Positions 1 to 6,919 of a DNA stretch of 30,590 nt are shown here, one piece after another; position 1 is the first letter of the stretch; each line of letters begins with the position of its first letter. The notes beneath the pieces were generated by a model that saw only the letters and a list, made by a program, of their open reading frames with translations, made no database searches and had not been told where the DNA came from. Position numbers and translations under genes: made by a program. The DNA is from a virus: IMG/VR virus record IMGVR_UViG_3300027791_003115, positions 1 through 30,590 of that record. One strand, written 5' to 3'.

Positions 1-39
1 ATCCTGCAAAGGGGAGTTCGATTCTCCCAGGGACCGCCA
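1..39 (+). tRNA. tRNA, 3' part only
   Basis: The window opens inside a tRNA. A T-arm is visible (GGGAG, TTCGATT, CTCCC at 12-28), followed by the 3' acceptor strand AGGGACC (29-35), discriminator G36 and an encoded CCA (37-39). The 5' half, including the anticodon, lies outside the window, so the amino acid cannot be assigned. The 5' acceptor strand should read GGTCCCT. It lies 7 bases before a complete tRNA, so this is the end of a small phage tRNA cluster. Confidence 0.85.
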
Positions 40-46
40 CTAACAA

Positions 47-123
47 GTGCCCGTAGTTCAGTTGGATAGAATGTTGGTTTCCTAAACCGAAGGTCGCATG
101 TTCGAATCATGCCGGGCACACCA
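47..123 (+). tRNA. tRNA-Arg (anticodon CCU)
   Basis: A complete cloverleaf can be folded by hand. The acceptor stem is GTGCCCG (47-53) with CGGGCAC (113-119). The D-stem is GTTC/GAAT, and the anticodon stem TTGGT/ACCGA encloses loop TTCCTAA, giving anticodon CCT at 81-83. The T-arm is GCATG-TTCGAAT-CATGC (96-112). The discriminator is A120 and CCA (121-123) is encoded. It should read AGG codons. Phage tRNAs of this kind usually supplement host pools for codons that are rare in the host. Confidence 0.93.
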
Positions 124-146
124 AAAACACAATAATTAATTGTACA

Positions 147-824
147 ATGAAATTTGGATACTACACAGATCGCGAACTACCGGAGTCGTCTCACGGATAC
201 AGATGTCCCAGTTGGGATCCTATGCCGGACGGTAAAAAGAATGTTGCGGTGCTTGGGTGCAGTCACACTTACGGCGTAGGCCTGGAAGACAACGAACACT
301 GGGTACATCATGTGTCACAACACAATACAACAAGATTGAGATACTGGAATCTGGGACAGCCCGGCGCTAGTGCCGACAAGGTTGTCAGGATACTGTATGG
401 CTGTGAAAAAATAATTGATCCCCGCATAGTGATTGTTTGTTGGCCAGCATGGAGTCGCAGGGAACGACTAAGCAAGTATGCAGAAAGTTTGACAGCCGAT
501 AATAAAAAATTAAAAACAGAGGATGCCGACACAGACAAAAATAATTTCCTCAAGAATGTTTTCTTCGTTGAGAAGTACGCAGAGAAGAACAACTGCAAGA
601 CATTCCATTGTTTCGCACAGGATTCATACCATGAACACATCAAAGGATTAAATGTTCTAGATGAGTACACAATAAAGAACTGTTGGCCCCACTGGAACAT
701 GCACACAGCAAGAGACCTACATACCGAGCCTAACTTTGCCGGTGATGGTATACATTACGGGGTTGAACACCACGAAAGGTTCGCTAGTTTGTTACTGCAA
801 CAGTTTGGTTCTAAGTTAAGGTAA
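147..824 (+). CDS. SGNH/GDSL-type hydrolase-like protein
   Basis: A 225-residue protein. Near residue 36 it has GCSHTYGVG, the position of the GDS(L) nucleophile block, with Ser after Gly-Cys. Near the C-terminus (about residue 200) GDGIHYG fits the D-x-x-H block that supplies Asp and His of the catalytic triad. SGNH enzymes are esterases or lipases, often de-O-acetylating glycans. Two further proteins with the same blocks lie at 26046 and 27534, so the phage carries at least three. It follows the tRNAs by 23 bases and overlaps the convergent radical SAM gene by 14 bases. The substrate is unknown; an acetyl-sugar esterase role is inference from the glycan genes in the window. Confidence 0.72.
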   Translation: MKFGYYTDRELPESSHGYRCPSWDPMPDGKKNVAVLGCSHTYGVGLEDNEHWVHHVSQHNTTRLRYWNLGQPGASADKVVRILYGCEKIIDPRIVIVCWPAWSRRERLSKYAESLTADNKKLKTEDADTDKNNFLKNVFFVEKYAEKNNCKTFHCFAQDSYHEHIKGLNVLDEYTIKNCWPHWNMHTARDLHTEPNFAGDGIHYGVEHHERFASLLLQQFGSKLR

Positions 825-1809
825 CAACGTTATTCCAAGCAATAGGGTCTTTACTGACACGCAGTATGGTTTGTTTGAATTCCTCTAACTCTGTAAATGT
901 CTGTGATGCAAAGTCAATATTTGTGTTCCAGTCCTCTATCTTGTTGAAGTAGACCCTGTCCACATTGTACCTGTGTCCTAGTGCCAGCATGGATTCTATC
1001 TCGTGCCAGTTGTCTTGTTGTACGACCATGTGCAGGCCAAAGTAGAAGTTGTGCTTTTGTTTGAGATCGGCCATGCACTCGAGGTTCTCGTTGATCTTGT
1101 CCCACTTGCCACCCAGTCTAAGTTTTTCATATGTTTCTTTACTTGCACCGTCGATGCTGACTCCCAGATCTTTGAGGTTCCGTATCACATTAGGAACACG
1201 AGTGTGGAACTCCTTGAACATGAGGCCATTGGTCAAGATGCTGTACTCGATGTTGTCACGCTCCGGTGTTTGCTCCATGAAGTGCCTGTACACGTGTGAG
1301 GCAAACGGATCACCGTCCGATCCTATGTGGACCTGTATGGGGTGTTTGAGATCATATAGCCAATCCAATATCCTGTCCGCGAGTCGTATGCCCAGGTTGT
1401 ATGCAGATCCTTCCTTGTGGAATATCATGCCTTTCCTACAGCTTGGACACCTCAGGTTACAGCTGTCATCTATTGCCAACCTTAGGTGCTGTAGGCGTTC
1501 CGACTGGCCATGCAACACAACATTAGACCTGATGTAGGAACACTGGTGTTCGTTGCAGTAACGATAAGAGCTGTCAGTGATGGAGCCCTGCAGGTGCTTA
1601 CGCATCGCATTGCCCTCGATAATCTCACCAAGCAGTTTGACCTGCAGATTGCCTATGCTCTGTGGCAACCATGACTGGCACTCACATGCATAGCAGGAAC
1701 CCATCTTGTCTATCAGTATGGTATCGAATGGTCTCGGACAACGTTTCTTTATCTGGAGATCCTTGGCAGTGTCGATCTTGTAGTGTTTGAACAGTCTTTG
1801 GTTGATCAT
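811..1809 (-). CDS. radical SAM protein with N-terminal cysteine cluster
   Basis: A 332-residue protein. The radical SAM 4Fe-4S motif CNLRCPSC (C-x3-C-x2-C) is at residues 117-124, followed by a TIM-barrel-like region with 'VSIDGAS', typical of the family. Six extra cysteines precede it (about 24, 39, 42, 44, 85 and 90), an arrangement seen when an auxiliary-cluster (SPASM/twitch-like) domain sits at the N-terminus. Such proteins are recurrent in marine T4-like phages; their substrate is unknown. I chose ATG at 1809 over TTG at 1815 because an AAGG lies 6 bases upstream of the ATG. It converges on the SGNH gene with a 14-base overlap. Peptide or cofactor modification is possible, but nothing here fixes the substrate. 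Confidence 0.75.
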   Translation of the reverse strand: MINQRLFKHYKIDTAKDLQIKKRCPRPFDTILIDKMGSCYACECQSWLPQSIGNLQVKLLGEIIEGNAMRKHLQGSITDSSYRYCNEHQCSYIRSNVVLHGQSERLQHLRLAIDDSCNLRCPSCRKGMIFHKEGSAYNLGIRLADRILDWLYDLKHPIQVHIGSDGDPFASHVYRHFMEQTPERDNIEYSILTNGLMFKEFHTRVPNVIRNLKDLGVSIDGASKETYEKLRLGGKWDKINENLECMADLKQKHNFYFGLHMVVQQDNWHEIESMLALGHRYNVDRVYFNKIEDWNTNIDFASQTFTELEEFKQTILRVSKDPIAWNNVVTLT

Positions 1810-1890
1810 GAGCAACCTTATTTACGGCCCACGTGGCGGGGTAGGGAGATTAATCTGGTAATAAAAATGTGTATCTAAGGTTGCAATTTT

Positions 1891-1898
1891 GATAAATA
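1891..1898 (+). promoter_or_regulatory. T4-type late promoter (GATAAATA)
   Basis: GATAAATA matches the T4-like late promoter (TATAAATA in T4, NATAAATA in marine relatives), which is read by the gp55 sigma factor with the gp33 coactivator. It is about 80 bases before the porin start and in the same orientation. Scanning both strands by eye, I found only one other full NATAAATA (8764-8771). Transcription should begin about 6 bases downstream, giving a leader of about 75 bases. Confidence 0.7.
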
Positions 1899-1914
1899 TG
1901 TCTTACAATCCAGA

Positions 1915-1936
1915 GCGAACACAGGCCAGTGTTCGC
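1915..1936 (+). promoter_or_regulatory. leader hairpin upstream of the porin gene
   Basis: A perfect 8-bp inverted repeat: GCGAACAC (1915-1922), loop AGGCCA (1923-1928), GTGTTCGC (1929-1936). It lies in the predicted 5' leader of the porin mRNA, about 10 bases after the expected start site. No T-run follows on either strand, so it is not a normal terminator. The loop contains the self-complementary GGCC, which could allow loop-loop pairing. mRNA protection or translational control are possible roles (inference). Confidence 0.6.
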
Positions 1937-1977
1937 ATTATCAATCTAAATCATAACCAAAAGGAAAAAACAAAGAT

Positions 1978-2910
1978 ATGATTAAGAACAATAAAAAGAA
2001 GATCGCAGTAGGTGTAGCGATAGTGGCGGCCATCGTAGCATGGTCACTGTTTAAACCAGCACCAGCCGAAGCGGCTGAAATTAATGTTTACGGTTCTCTA
2101 AACTACAGAATGGGGAATGACGAGGACGTTAATGGAAAATCAGTGCTGAAGGCCGAAGACAACGGTTCTAGCATTGGTGTTGACATCAGTGAAGAACTAG
2201 TTGACGGAGTATCAGGTTTCGCTAAAATAGAACTTGGTGTGGACACAGACGACACAGGATCTAACCCATTGGATTCAAAACTTGCTTACGCAGGTATTGA
2301 CATGGGACCATTAGGTAAAGTGTCAGCTGGTAGACAGAACTCTGTCTTCAAGAAAGTAACTGCAACAACAGATGTGTTCCCAGAATATGGAAACAAAGCT
2401 GTACAGAAACTTTTCTCTAGAGACAGTCACACTGTGGTTTACTCTACTGAGCTTGGAGGTCTTACATTTGACTCACTGGCTAAAGTAGATGGTTCAACTG
2501 GTAAATCAGGAGCAGACGTTATAGAATCAACTGTATCATATGATATGGGAAGTCTAACGCTTGTTGCAGGTATGTCAGATGACAAAGTTAACAATGTTGA
2601 CTACAGGGGTCTAGGGGCAACTTACAATCTGTCTGAAGCGACAACTGTTGCGTTTAACCACACTATCAAAGAAACTGCCGCAAATCTAGAAACAAAAGCA
2701 AATGAAGTAGCTGTGACTCACGTTATTGGTGATACTACGGTTGCTCTAGGATACGGTGAGATCAAAGATGGTACAGCGTACACTACGGTAGGGGCTACGA
2801 AGTCTATCACAGATAGCTTCTCTCTATATGCAGGATACGAAATGCAAGACAAAATCGCAGGTAGTAAAGATATCTCGGGTATGTCAGCTGGAATTAAGTT
2901 AACATTCTAG
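1978..2910 (+). CDS. Gram-negative outer-membrane porin
   Basis: A 310-residue protein. The N-terminus is a Sec signal peptide: Lys-rich residues 1-8, hydrophobic 9-24, and a likely cleavage near PAEA|AE at 32/33. The mature part starts INVYGSLNYRMG and alternates polar and hydrophobic residues throughout, as in beta-barrels. It contains 'YAGIDMGPLGKVSAGRQ', typical of Gram-negative porins, and ends GIKLTF, with the terminal Phe used for insertion by the BAM machinery. At about 277 mature residues it is on the short side for a 16-strand porin. It forms an isolated late unit: late promoter at 1891, hairpin at 1915, AAGGA 12 bases before ATG, terminator at 2922. The product would act in the host outer membrane. 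A cellular origin by transfer is likely. A receptor-altering or nutrient-uptake role is inference. Confidence 0.82.
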   Translation: MIKNNKKKIAVGVAIVAAIVAWSLFKPAPAEAAEINVYGSLNYRMGNDEDVNGKSVLKAEDNGSSIGVDISEELVDGVSGFAKIELGVDTDDTGSNPLDSKLAYAGIDMGPLGKVSAGRQNSVFKKVTATTDVFPEYGNKAVQKLFSRDSHTVVYSTELGGLTFDSLAKVDGSTGKSGADVIESTVSYDMGSLTLVAGMSDDKVNNVDYRGLGATYNLSEATTVAFNHTIKETAANLETKANEVAVTHVIGDTTVALGYGEIKDGTAYTTVGATKSITDSFSLYAGYEMQDKIAGSKDISGMSAGIKLTF

Positions 2911-2921
2911 TTTATTAATTT

Positions 2922-2953
2922 AAAAAGGGCGGTAGAAATATTGCCCTTTTTTT
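2922..2953 (+). terminator. bidirectional rho-independent terminator
   Basis: AAAAAGGGC (2922-2930) pairs with GCCCTTTTT (2943-2951), with a few extra G-T/A-T pairs inside the loop, followed by more T on the plus strand. It sits 12 bases after the porin stop. On the minus strand it also ends in a T-run about 20 bases after the endonuclease III stop, so it should end both convergent transcripts. Confidence 0.88.
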
Positions 2954-2972
2954 GTGACTGAATTATCTAATG

Positions 2973-3647
2973 TTATACTTTTTGACGCAACCGATTCTTT
3001 GGGATATCTATGTCTCTTCTATCACAAGCATTGGATATAACACACTCATTACAATTTGGTGTCCTGGATCTGCACACGTATTTGGCATGTGTTATCAACC
3101 ACATGTGTGCACCATACTTGTAGTCGCTTGGTGTTGTGTTATTCACTGTTATCGAGGCCTTGCCCTCGTCCAGGCTGTCTGCCCATCCTAGTCTCCACAG
3201 CATTCTAAACACGTGTGTGTCCACTGCTATGTGAGGTTCTCCGAAAACAAATCTCATCACTATGTCTGAACTTTTACGTCCAACACCAGGCAAACTCATG
3301 AGCTCTTTCTGTGTGTTTGGCACACGTCCATCAAACTCTTCTAGCAACATTTTACTGGTTGCTAGTATGTTTTTACTTTTAGCATTGAACAGTCCAGCAG
3401 GTCTGATTGCTTCTATTATTTCCTCTTGGGATAGCTTTATCATACCTTCTGGTGAGTCTGCTAACGCAAACAGTTGTCTACAAGCAACAGCAGTTCTCTT
3501 GTCTTGTGATTGAGCAGACAACATTACTCCTATCAGGCTGGTGTATGCTTTAGAGTATATTTTTGCTTCGGGTTTCTTGTTTGAATAGTTTGGGTAAAGA
3601 GAACTTAATTTCTCGTAGATAAATTTAATATCTTTATTGTTCTTCAT
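2973..3647 (-). CDS. nth: endonuclease III (base-excision DNA glycosylase/AP lyase)
   Basis: A 224-residue protein, close to the bacterial Nth length (about 211). The helix-hairpin-helix is LPGVGRK, with the catalytic Lys at K125. The GPD-loop catalytic Asp is D143 in AVDTHVFR. The C-terminal 4Fe-4S motif is intact: C192-x6-C199-x2-C202-x5-C208. It should remove oxidised pyrimidines and cut the resulting abasic site. Its start overlaps the end of the gp41 helicase gene by 14 bases, so it is probably co-translated with the replication helicase from the promoter at 5121-5149. T4 itself uses the unrelated DenV glycosylase, so a host-type Nth in this position is an acquired repair function. Confidence 0.93.
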   Translation of the reverse strand: MKNNKDIKFIYEKLSSLYPNYSNKKPEAKIYSKAYTSLIGVMLSAQSQDKRTAVACRQLFALADSPEGMIKLSQEEIIEAIRPAGLFNAKSKNILATSKMLLEEFDGRVPNTQKELMSLPGVGRKSSDIVMRFVFGEPHIAVDTHVFRMLWRLGWADSLDEGKASITVNNTTPSDYKYGAHMWLITHAKYVCRSRTPNCNECVISNACDRRDIDIPKNRLRQKV

Positions 3648-5109
3648 CTGAGTGCAGTTCGTTTAGCAGTTTCCTCAACTGACTGCCTTCTGCTGTACCT
3701 TTGACTTTGACACCCAGGTTGTCTCCCTTCCTGGGATCAGGTAGTGAATTGGCTTTAGGAGCTCCGGCTGTGTCCGCTGTTACTTTTGAAGTTTGTTTCA
3801 GTGAATCGTATATCTTGTTCTTACCTGCCTGGTTATAGCTCTGTGATTCTTCTTCATCTAGACTGCTGATTCTCAAACTGTCTACATCAAATTCTAAGTC
3901 TACTTTCTGTCCAACACCAGAACTTGATCTGGTCTTCATGAACTGTATCTGATATCTTCCTCGCTCTTTCATGGCTCTACTTGTGAATATACCTATCACG
4001 TTATCTGCTGTCTGTATCTTGGATAGTCCGCCTGATATGTGAGAGTGATCAAACTCTATCTCTTCAACGGATGCCCTGTTCAACTGTGATGCTGTTGCCA
4101 ACACACATTGTTTCTCAACAACCAAGTTCCTCAATTCCTCTGACACATACTTGTCTTTGATAAACAAGTCTGCTGGTGATATCCTTTTGCTTTTAGGCAT
4201 CATTAGATCCAAGTAATCAATCAGTATACAATCTATTTTCTTCTTTGATTTAAGTTCTAGTTCTTTGAGATATGTTCTTATGTCCAGCACATTACTACCA
4301 CTCGGCAAGTATTTGATCTGCAAGTTACCTGACTTCTTGGCCAACATCCTAACTTTTATTTCAACGTCATCGAGATTCTTCATTACGGATTTAGTGGGAA
4401 TGTTAGTCATCATTGCATCTAGCCTCATGGCAGTGAGGGCCTCAGATAATTCAAAAGAGATGTAGCAAACATTCAATCCGGCTGTTGCCCAGTTGACTGC
4501 GAGATTCTGTAAGAATAAACTCTTACCTGCTCCAGATCCTCCTGCGAAGATGTTCAGCTCTCCTCTGTTGAATCCTCCGAACAGTTTCTTGTCAAGGCTC
4601 GCCCACCCTGTGCTTATCTGTCCGTTGTTGTCTTTGAGTGCTTGTAGTCTGCCCTTTGGATCTTCAAAGTAATCTGTACCAAGATCCCTAGTGAGTCCAA
4701 CACTGACAGCTTCCTTGACCATGTCCTCTACAGGACCGTAGTCTCCCTTCTCAAGTAAGTCTGCTGATGATAGTATGGCACTTTCAAGTGCCTTGTGTCT
4801 GCAAAATGTTTCAAATTCATCTAGCAACCAGTTGAAGTGTGCTGGGTCTAGATCCTTGGCCTGTTTCAATTGTATTTCGTGTGATGCGTTAATCTGTTCA
4901 ACCTCCGGCATGACCTTGTATTCGTCCATGTAGTCCTTGACGAACTTGGCAATAGGTTGCAACTTACGATCAAACGATTCGGGTTTGAATATGTTCTGTG
5001 CCCTAGCGAACGATTCGGCATCCGCTAGTAACATTTCAATATACAGCTTCTGTACATCAAATGAATAGTTCTTAGCCTGGTGTTGTTCTTCGTTATTATA
5101 TTCAGCCAT
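3634..5109 (-). CDS. 41: replicative DNA helicase, DnaB/T4 gp41 type
   Basis: A 491-residue protein. The N-terminal helical domain is followed by the RecA-like core: Walker A GGSGAGKS (190-197, K196), Walker B in IDCILIDYLDL (D298), and a TASQLNR element (about 339-345) that fits motif 3 of DnaB-type helicases. As the hexameric 5'-3' helicase of the phage replisome it would unwind the fork and stimulate the gp61 primase encoded at 6920-7933. In T4 genes 41 and 61 are neighbours; here two extra genes separate them. It has its own sigma70-like promoter just upstream, with a leader of only about 5 bases and no clear Shine-Dalgarno. I kept the first ATG because the preceding N-terminal residues look like genuine family sequence. 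Confidence 0.93.
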   Translation of the reverse strand: MAEYNNEEQHQAKNYSFDVQKLYIEMLLADAESFARAQNIFKPESFDRKLQPIAKFVKDYMDEYKVMPEVEQINASHEIQLKQAKDLDPAHFNWLLDEFETFCRHKALESAILSSADLLEKGDYGPVEDMVKEAVSVGLTRDLGTDYFEDPKGRLQALKDNNGQISTGWASLDKKLFGGFNRGELNIFAGGSGAGKSLFLQNLAVNWATAGLNVCYISFELSEALTAMRLDAMMTNIPTKSVMKNLDDVEIKVRMLAKKSGNLQIKYLPSGSNVLDIRTYLKELELKSKKKIDCILIDYLDLMMPKSKRISPADLFIKDKYVSEELRNLVVEKQCVLATASQLNRASVEEIEFDHSHISGGLSKIQTADNVIGIFTSRAMKERGRYQIQFMKTRSSSGVGQKVDLEFDVDSLRISSLDEEESQSYNQAGKNKIYDSLKQTSKVTADTAGAPKANSLPDPRKGDNLGVKVKGTAEGSQLRKLLNELHSDEEQ

Positions 5110-5120
5110 TGTTTACTCTT

Positions 5121-5149
5121 ACTATATTTGTATTATTACGTTTAGTCAA
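5121..5149 (-). promoter_or_regulatory. sigma70-like early promoter for helicase/nth
   Basis: On the minus strand TTGACT (5149-5144), a 17-base spacer and TATAGT (5126-5121) match the -35/-10 consensus at 10 of 12 positions. The predicted start near 5114 leaves only about 5 bases before the helicase ATG (5109), so the mRNA would be nearly leaderless. It sits in the 41-base gap after the SDR-like gene. Confidence 0.72.
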
Positions 5150-5150
5150 C

Positions 5151-5756
5151 TTAAAAAATTTTACCATCACACTTTTTACTGCCCGAACATATTTCTTTGA
5201 TCAAAAGCTGGATCTTGTCACTAGTTTCAAATTCGGGATTTATACCAAAGCATTGATATTTTGTATTAAAATTCTTCATTAACATGTAATTTGTATATTT
5301 GTTACCGCTGTAATCAGGATGTGTTTCCACACCTTCTTTATTTTTGTCTATGTAACTGGAAAGCATCCATCCAATTATAGTTTCATGATGTAGATTTGTT
5401 TCCAGGGTCTTGATCAAGAAATACGGTAATTGACAACTCAACCAATAACTGTGACCCCAACTTTTGACGAGCCCCCATGTGTCAAGTGTATTTTTTGGTT
5501 GTGTAAAATCTATATTCGACAAACTAGAAGCATTTTGGTTAAAAAATATAAAGTCTACTTTATGGTTAATTTTTACAAGTATCTTGTGCAGTTTTATGAT
5601 ATCTAAGTCTTTCCATTCAATTTTGATGTTGTTCACTGTCTGTATCGCAGACGCACCTGAACCTATGTTGGTCACTGAATAACCGGCTTCTATACAGCCA
5701 TTCACAATACGTTCGCCTCTTTGATTGCCACACCCTATTAACAAAGCCTGCTTCAT
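5151..5756 (-). CDS. short-chain dehydrogenase/reductase-like Rossmann protein
   Basis: A 201-residue protein, somewhat shorter than typical SDRs (about 250). The N-terminus ALLIGCGNQRGERIV fits a first beta strand and glycine-rich nucleotide-binding loop. FFNQNASS lies where SDRs carry the NNA(G/A) motif, and YMLMK gives the Y-x3-K catalytic pair. Its start overlaps the stop of the radical SAM gene (ATGA, 5753-5756), so the two are translationally coupled and probably act in one pathway. The substrate is unknown. The pair looks inserted between helicase and primase. The Rossmann assignment is fairly safe; catalytic activity is inference. Confidence 0.58.
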   Translation of the reverse strand: MKQALLIGCGNQRGERIVNGCIEAGYSVTNIGSGASAIQTVNNIKIEWKDLDIIKLHKILVKINHKVDFIFFNQNASSLSNIDFTQPKNTLDTWGLVKSWGHSYWLSCQLPYFLIKTLETNLHHETIIGWMLSSYIDKNKEGVETHPDYSGNKYTNYMLMKNFNTKYQCFGINPEFETSDKIQLLIKEICSGSKKCDGKIF

Positions 5757-6898
5757 GTCAACTCCGGATAAAGTTTTCGCCAGTTAGATCCTTGTAAAAT
5801 ATCAATGTTATCGAAGTACTCCTTGTATTCAACACTACTGCCTTCTTTATCTAATTCCAATATACAGTTCTTAAGATTCCCGGCAATGTTCAAGTTATCT
5901 TTGTACTTTTCGAAAGTATTATTTAGATTTTCTCGAACCAAACTTTTAATTTCGCTGGACAAATTACGGCAACGTAGGTGGTATTGTCCCATGCCACAAG
6001 GATTAATTGTGTGATCAACACTGCCAATTTCTTCCATGAAGTAATCAATGATTTCTGGCAGTTGCTGGGCGGTCAACACAAAGAACACAGTGTTAGCCCT
6101 GAGGTCAACGTTAGGCTGGCCCTGTAAAAACTTTACGTTTTCGATTGTTCTGTTCCAATTGGCACCTCGTCTTATGTAATTGAATTTTTCGCCCGTCCCG
6201 TCTATGCTACAAGTGAACAATACATTTGGAAATTTAAGTATTTCCTGTACTATTTTATTATCTTGTTTCCACTGCATGTTCGTATTCACCCTGATAATTA
6301 GGTCTGGCCTTTTTTCGATCTGCTTTAATAATTTAAGGTTATATTTGATCAATGTAGGCTCGCCACCACTTAGGTAAATTTCTTTCAGTCCACTTTGATT
6401 GGCAGTAACAAACTCGATAATCCGATTAGCAGTTTTGGTCGGGGTGTGTTGCACTGGCTTGTTCTGTTCTCGGGCAATACTACTGCTTTGTCCAGCCCAG
6501 CAAGTAACACATTTTAGATCACAGGTACTACTCCAGTGTAAATCCAATGCCGAAAGTTCAAACTGAGACACGTCTGTGTAATCCACACTGCTGTGTACAC
6601 CCAACCCGTTATAATGGCTTCGTAGGCCTTTGAATTCACCAGCACTGGAAGTGTTCTCCCTCTTTAAACAATTTCTACAGTTATCTGTTATCTTGTCCTC
6701 GAGTATTTCTTTTCTTAATGATTTAAATTTCTTATTAGGTAATATTTCAGTGATATCATGCTCCTGCAGGTTTCCCATGACACCTCCGTGTGTACACGAG
6801 CTAATTGACCCGTCGACTCCTACATATAATAGGTTCCACGGAGCTGTACAGAAATGCTTACGTTGTCTAAAAAGTTGATATTTTTGTTTGGGATTCAT
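5753..6898 (-). CDS. twitch-type radical SAM protein
   Basis: A 381-residue protein. The radical SAM cluster motif CDLKCVTC is at residues 126-133, followed by LSGGEPTL (about 176-183, SAM binding) and 'CSIDGTGEKFNYIRRG', typical of SPASM/twitch relatives. Cysteines C17, C35, C74 and C77 (the latter in CRNC) lie before the core and probably bind an auxiliary 4Fe-4S cluster. This N-terminal-twitch layout is common in marine T4-like phages, with unknown substrates. It is coupled by an ATGA overlap to the SDR-like gene downstream. The neighbourhood looks more AT-rich than the helicase and primase genes beside it, which fits a later insertion. A function in modifying a metabolite or nucleotide sugar is speculation. 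Confidence 0.82.
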   Translation of the reverse strand: MNPKQKYQLFRQRKHFCTAPWNLLYVGVDGSISSCTHGGVMGNLQEHDITEILPNKKFKSLRKEILEDKITDNCRNCLKRENTSSAGEFKGLRSHYNGLGVHSSVDYTDVSQFELSALDLHWSSTCDLKCVTCWAGQSSSIAREQNKPVQHTPTKTANRIIEFVTANQSGLKEIYLSGGEPTLIKYNLKLLKQIEKRPDLIIRVNTNMQWKQDNKIVQEILKFPNVLFTCSIDGTGEKFNYIRRGANWNRTIENVKFLQGQPNVDLRANTVFFVLTAQQLPEIIDYFMEEIGSVDHTINPCGMGQYHLRCRNLSSEIKSLVRENLNNTFEKYKDNLNIAGNLKNCILELDKEGSSVEYKEYFDNIDILQGSNWRKLYPELT

Positions 6899-6919
6899 GG
6901 TGTAATATTTACAAAGATA

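Noticed and set aside
1810-1815. TTG start for the radical SAM gene at 1815
   Set aside because: It would begin directly after the AAGG with no spacing; ATG at 1809 has the right 6-base distance.
1818-1826. GTAAATA elements near starts (minus strand about 1818-1825, plus strand about 28925-28932) as late promoters
   Set aside because: They miss the ATAAATA core by one base and would place transcript starts at or inside the start codons.
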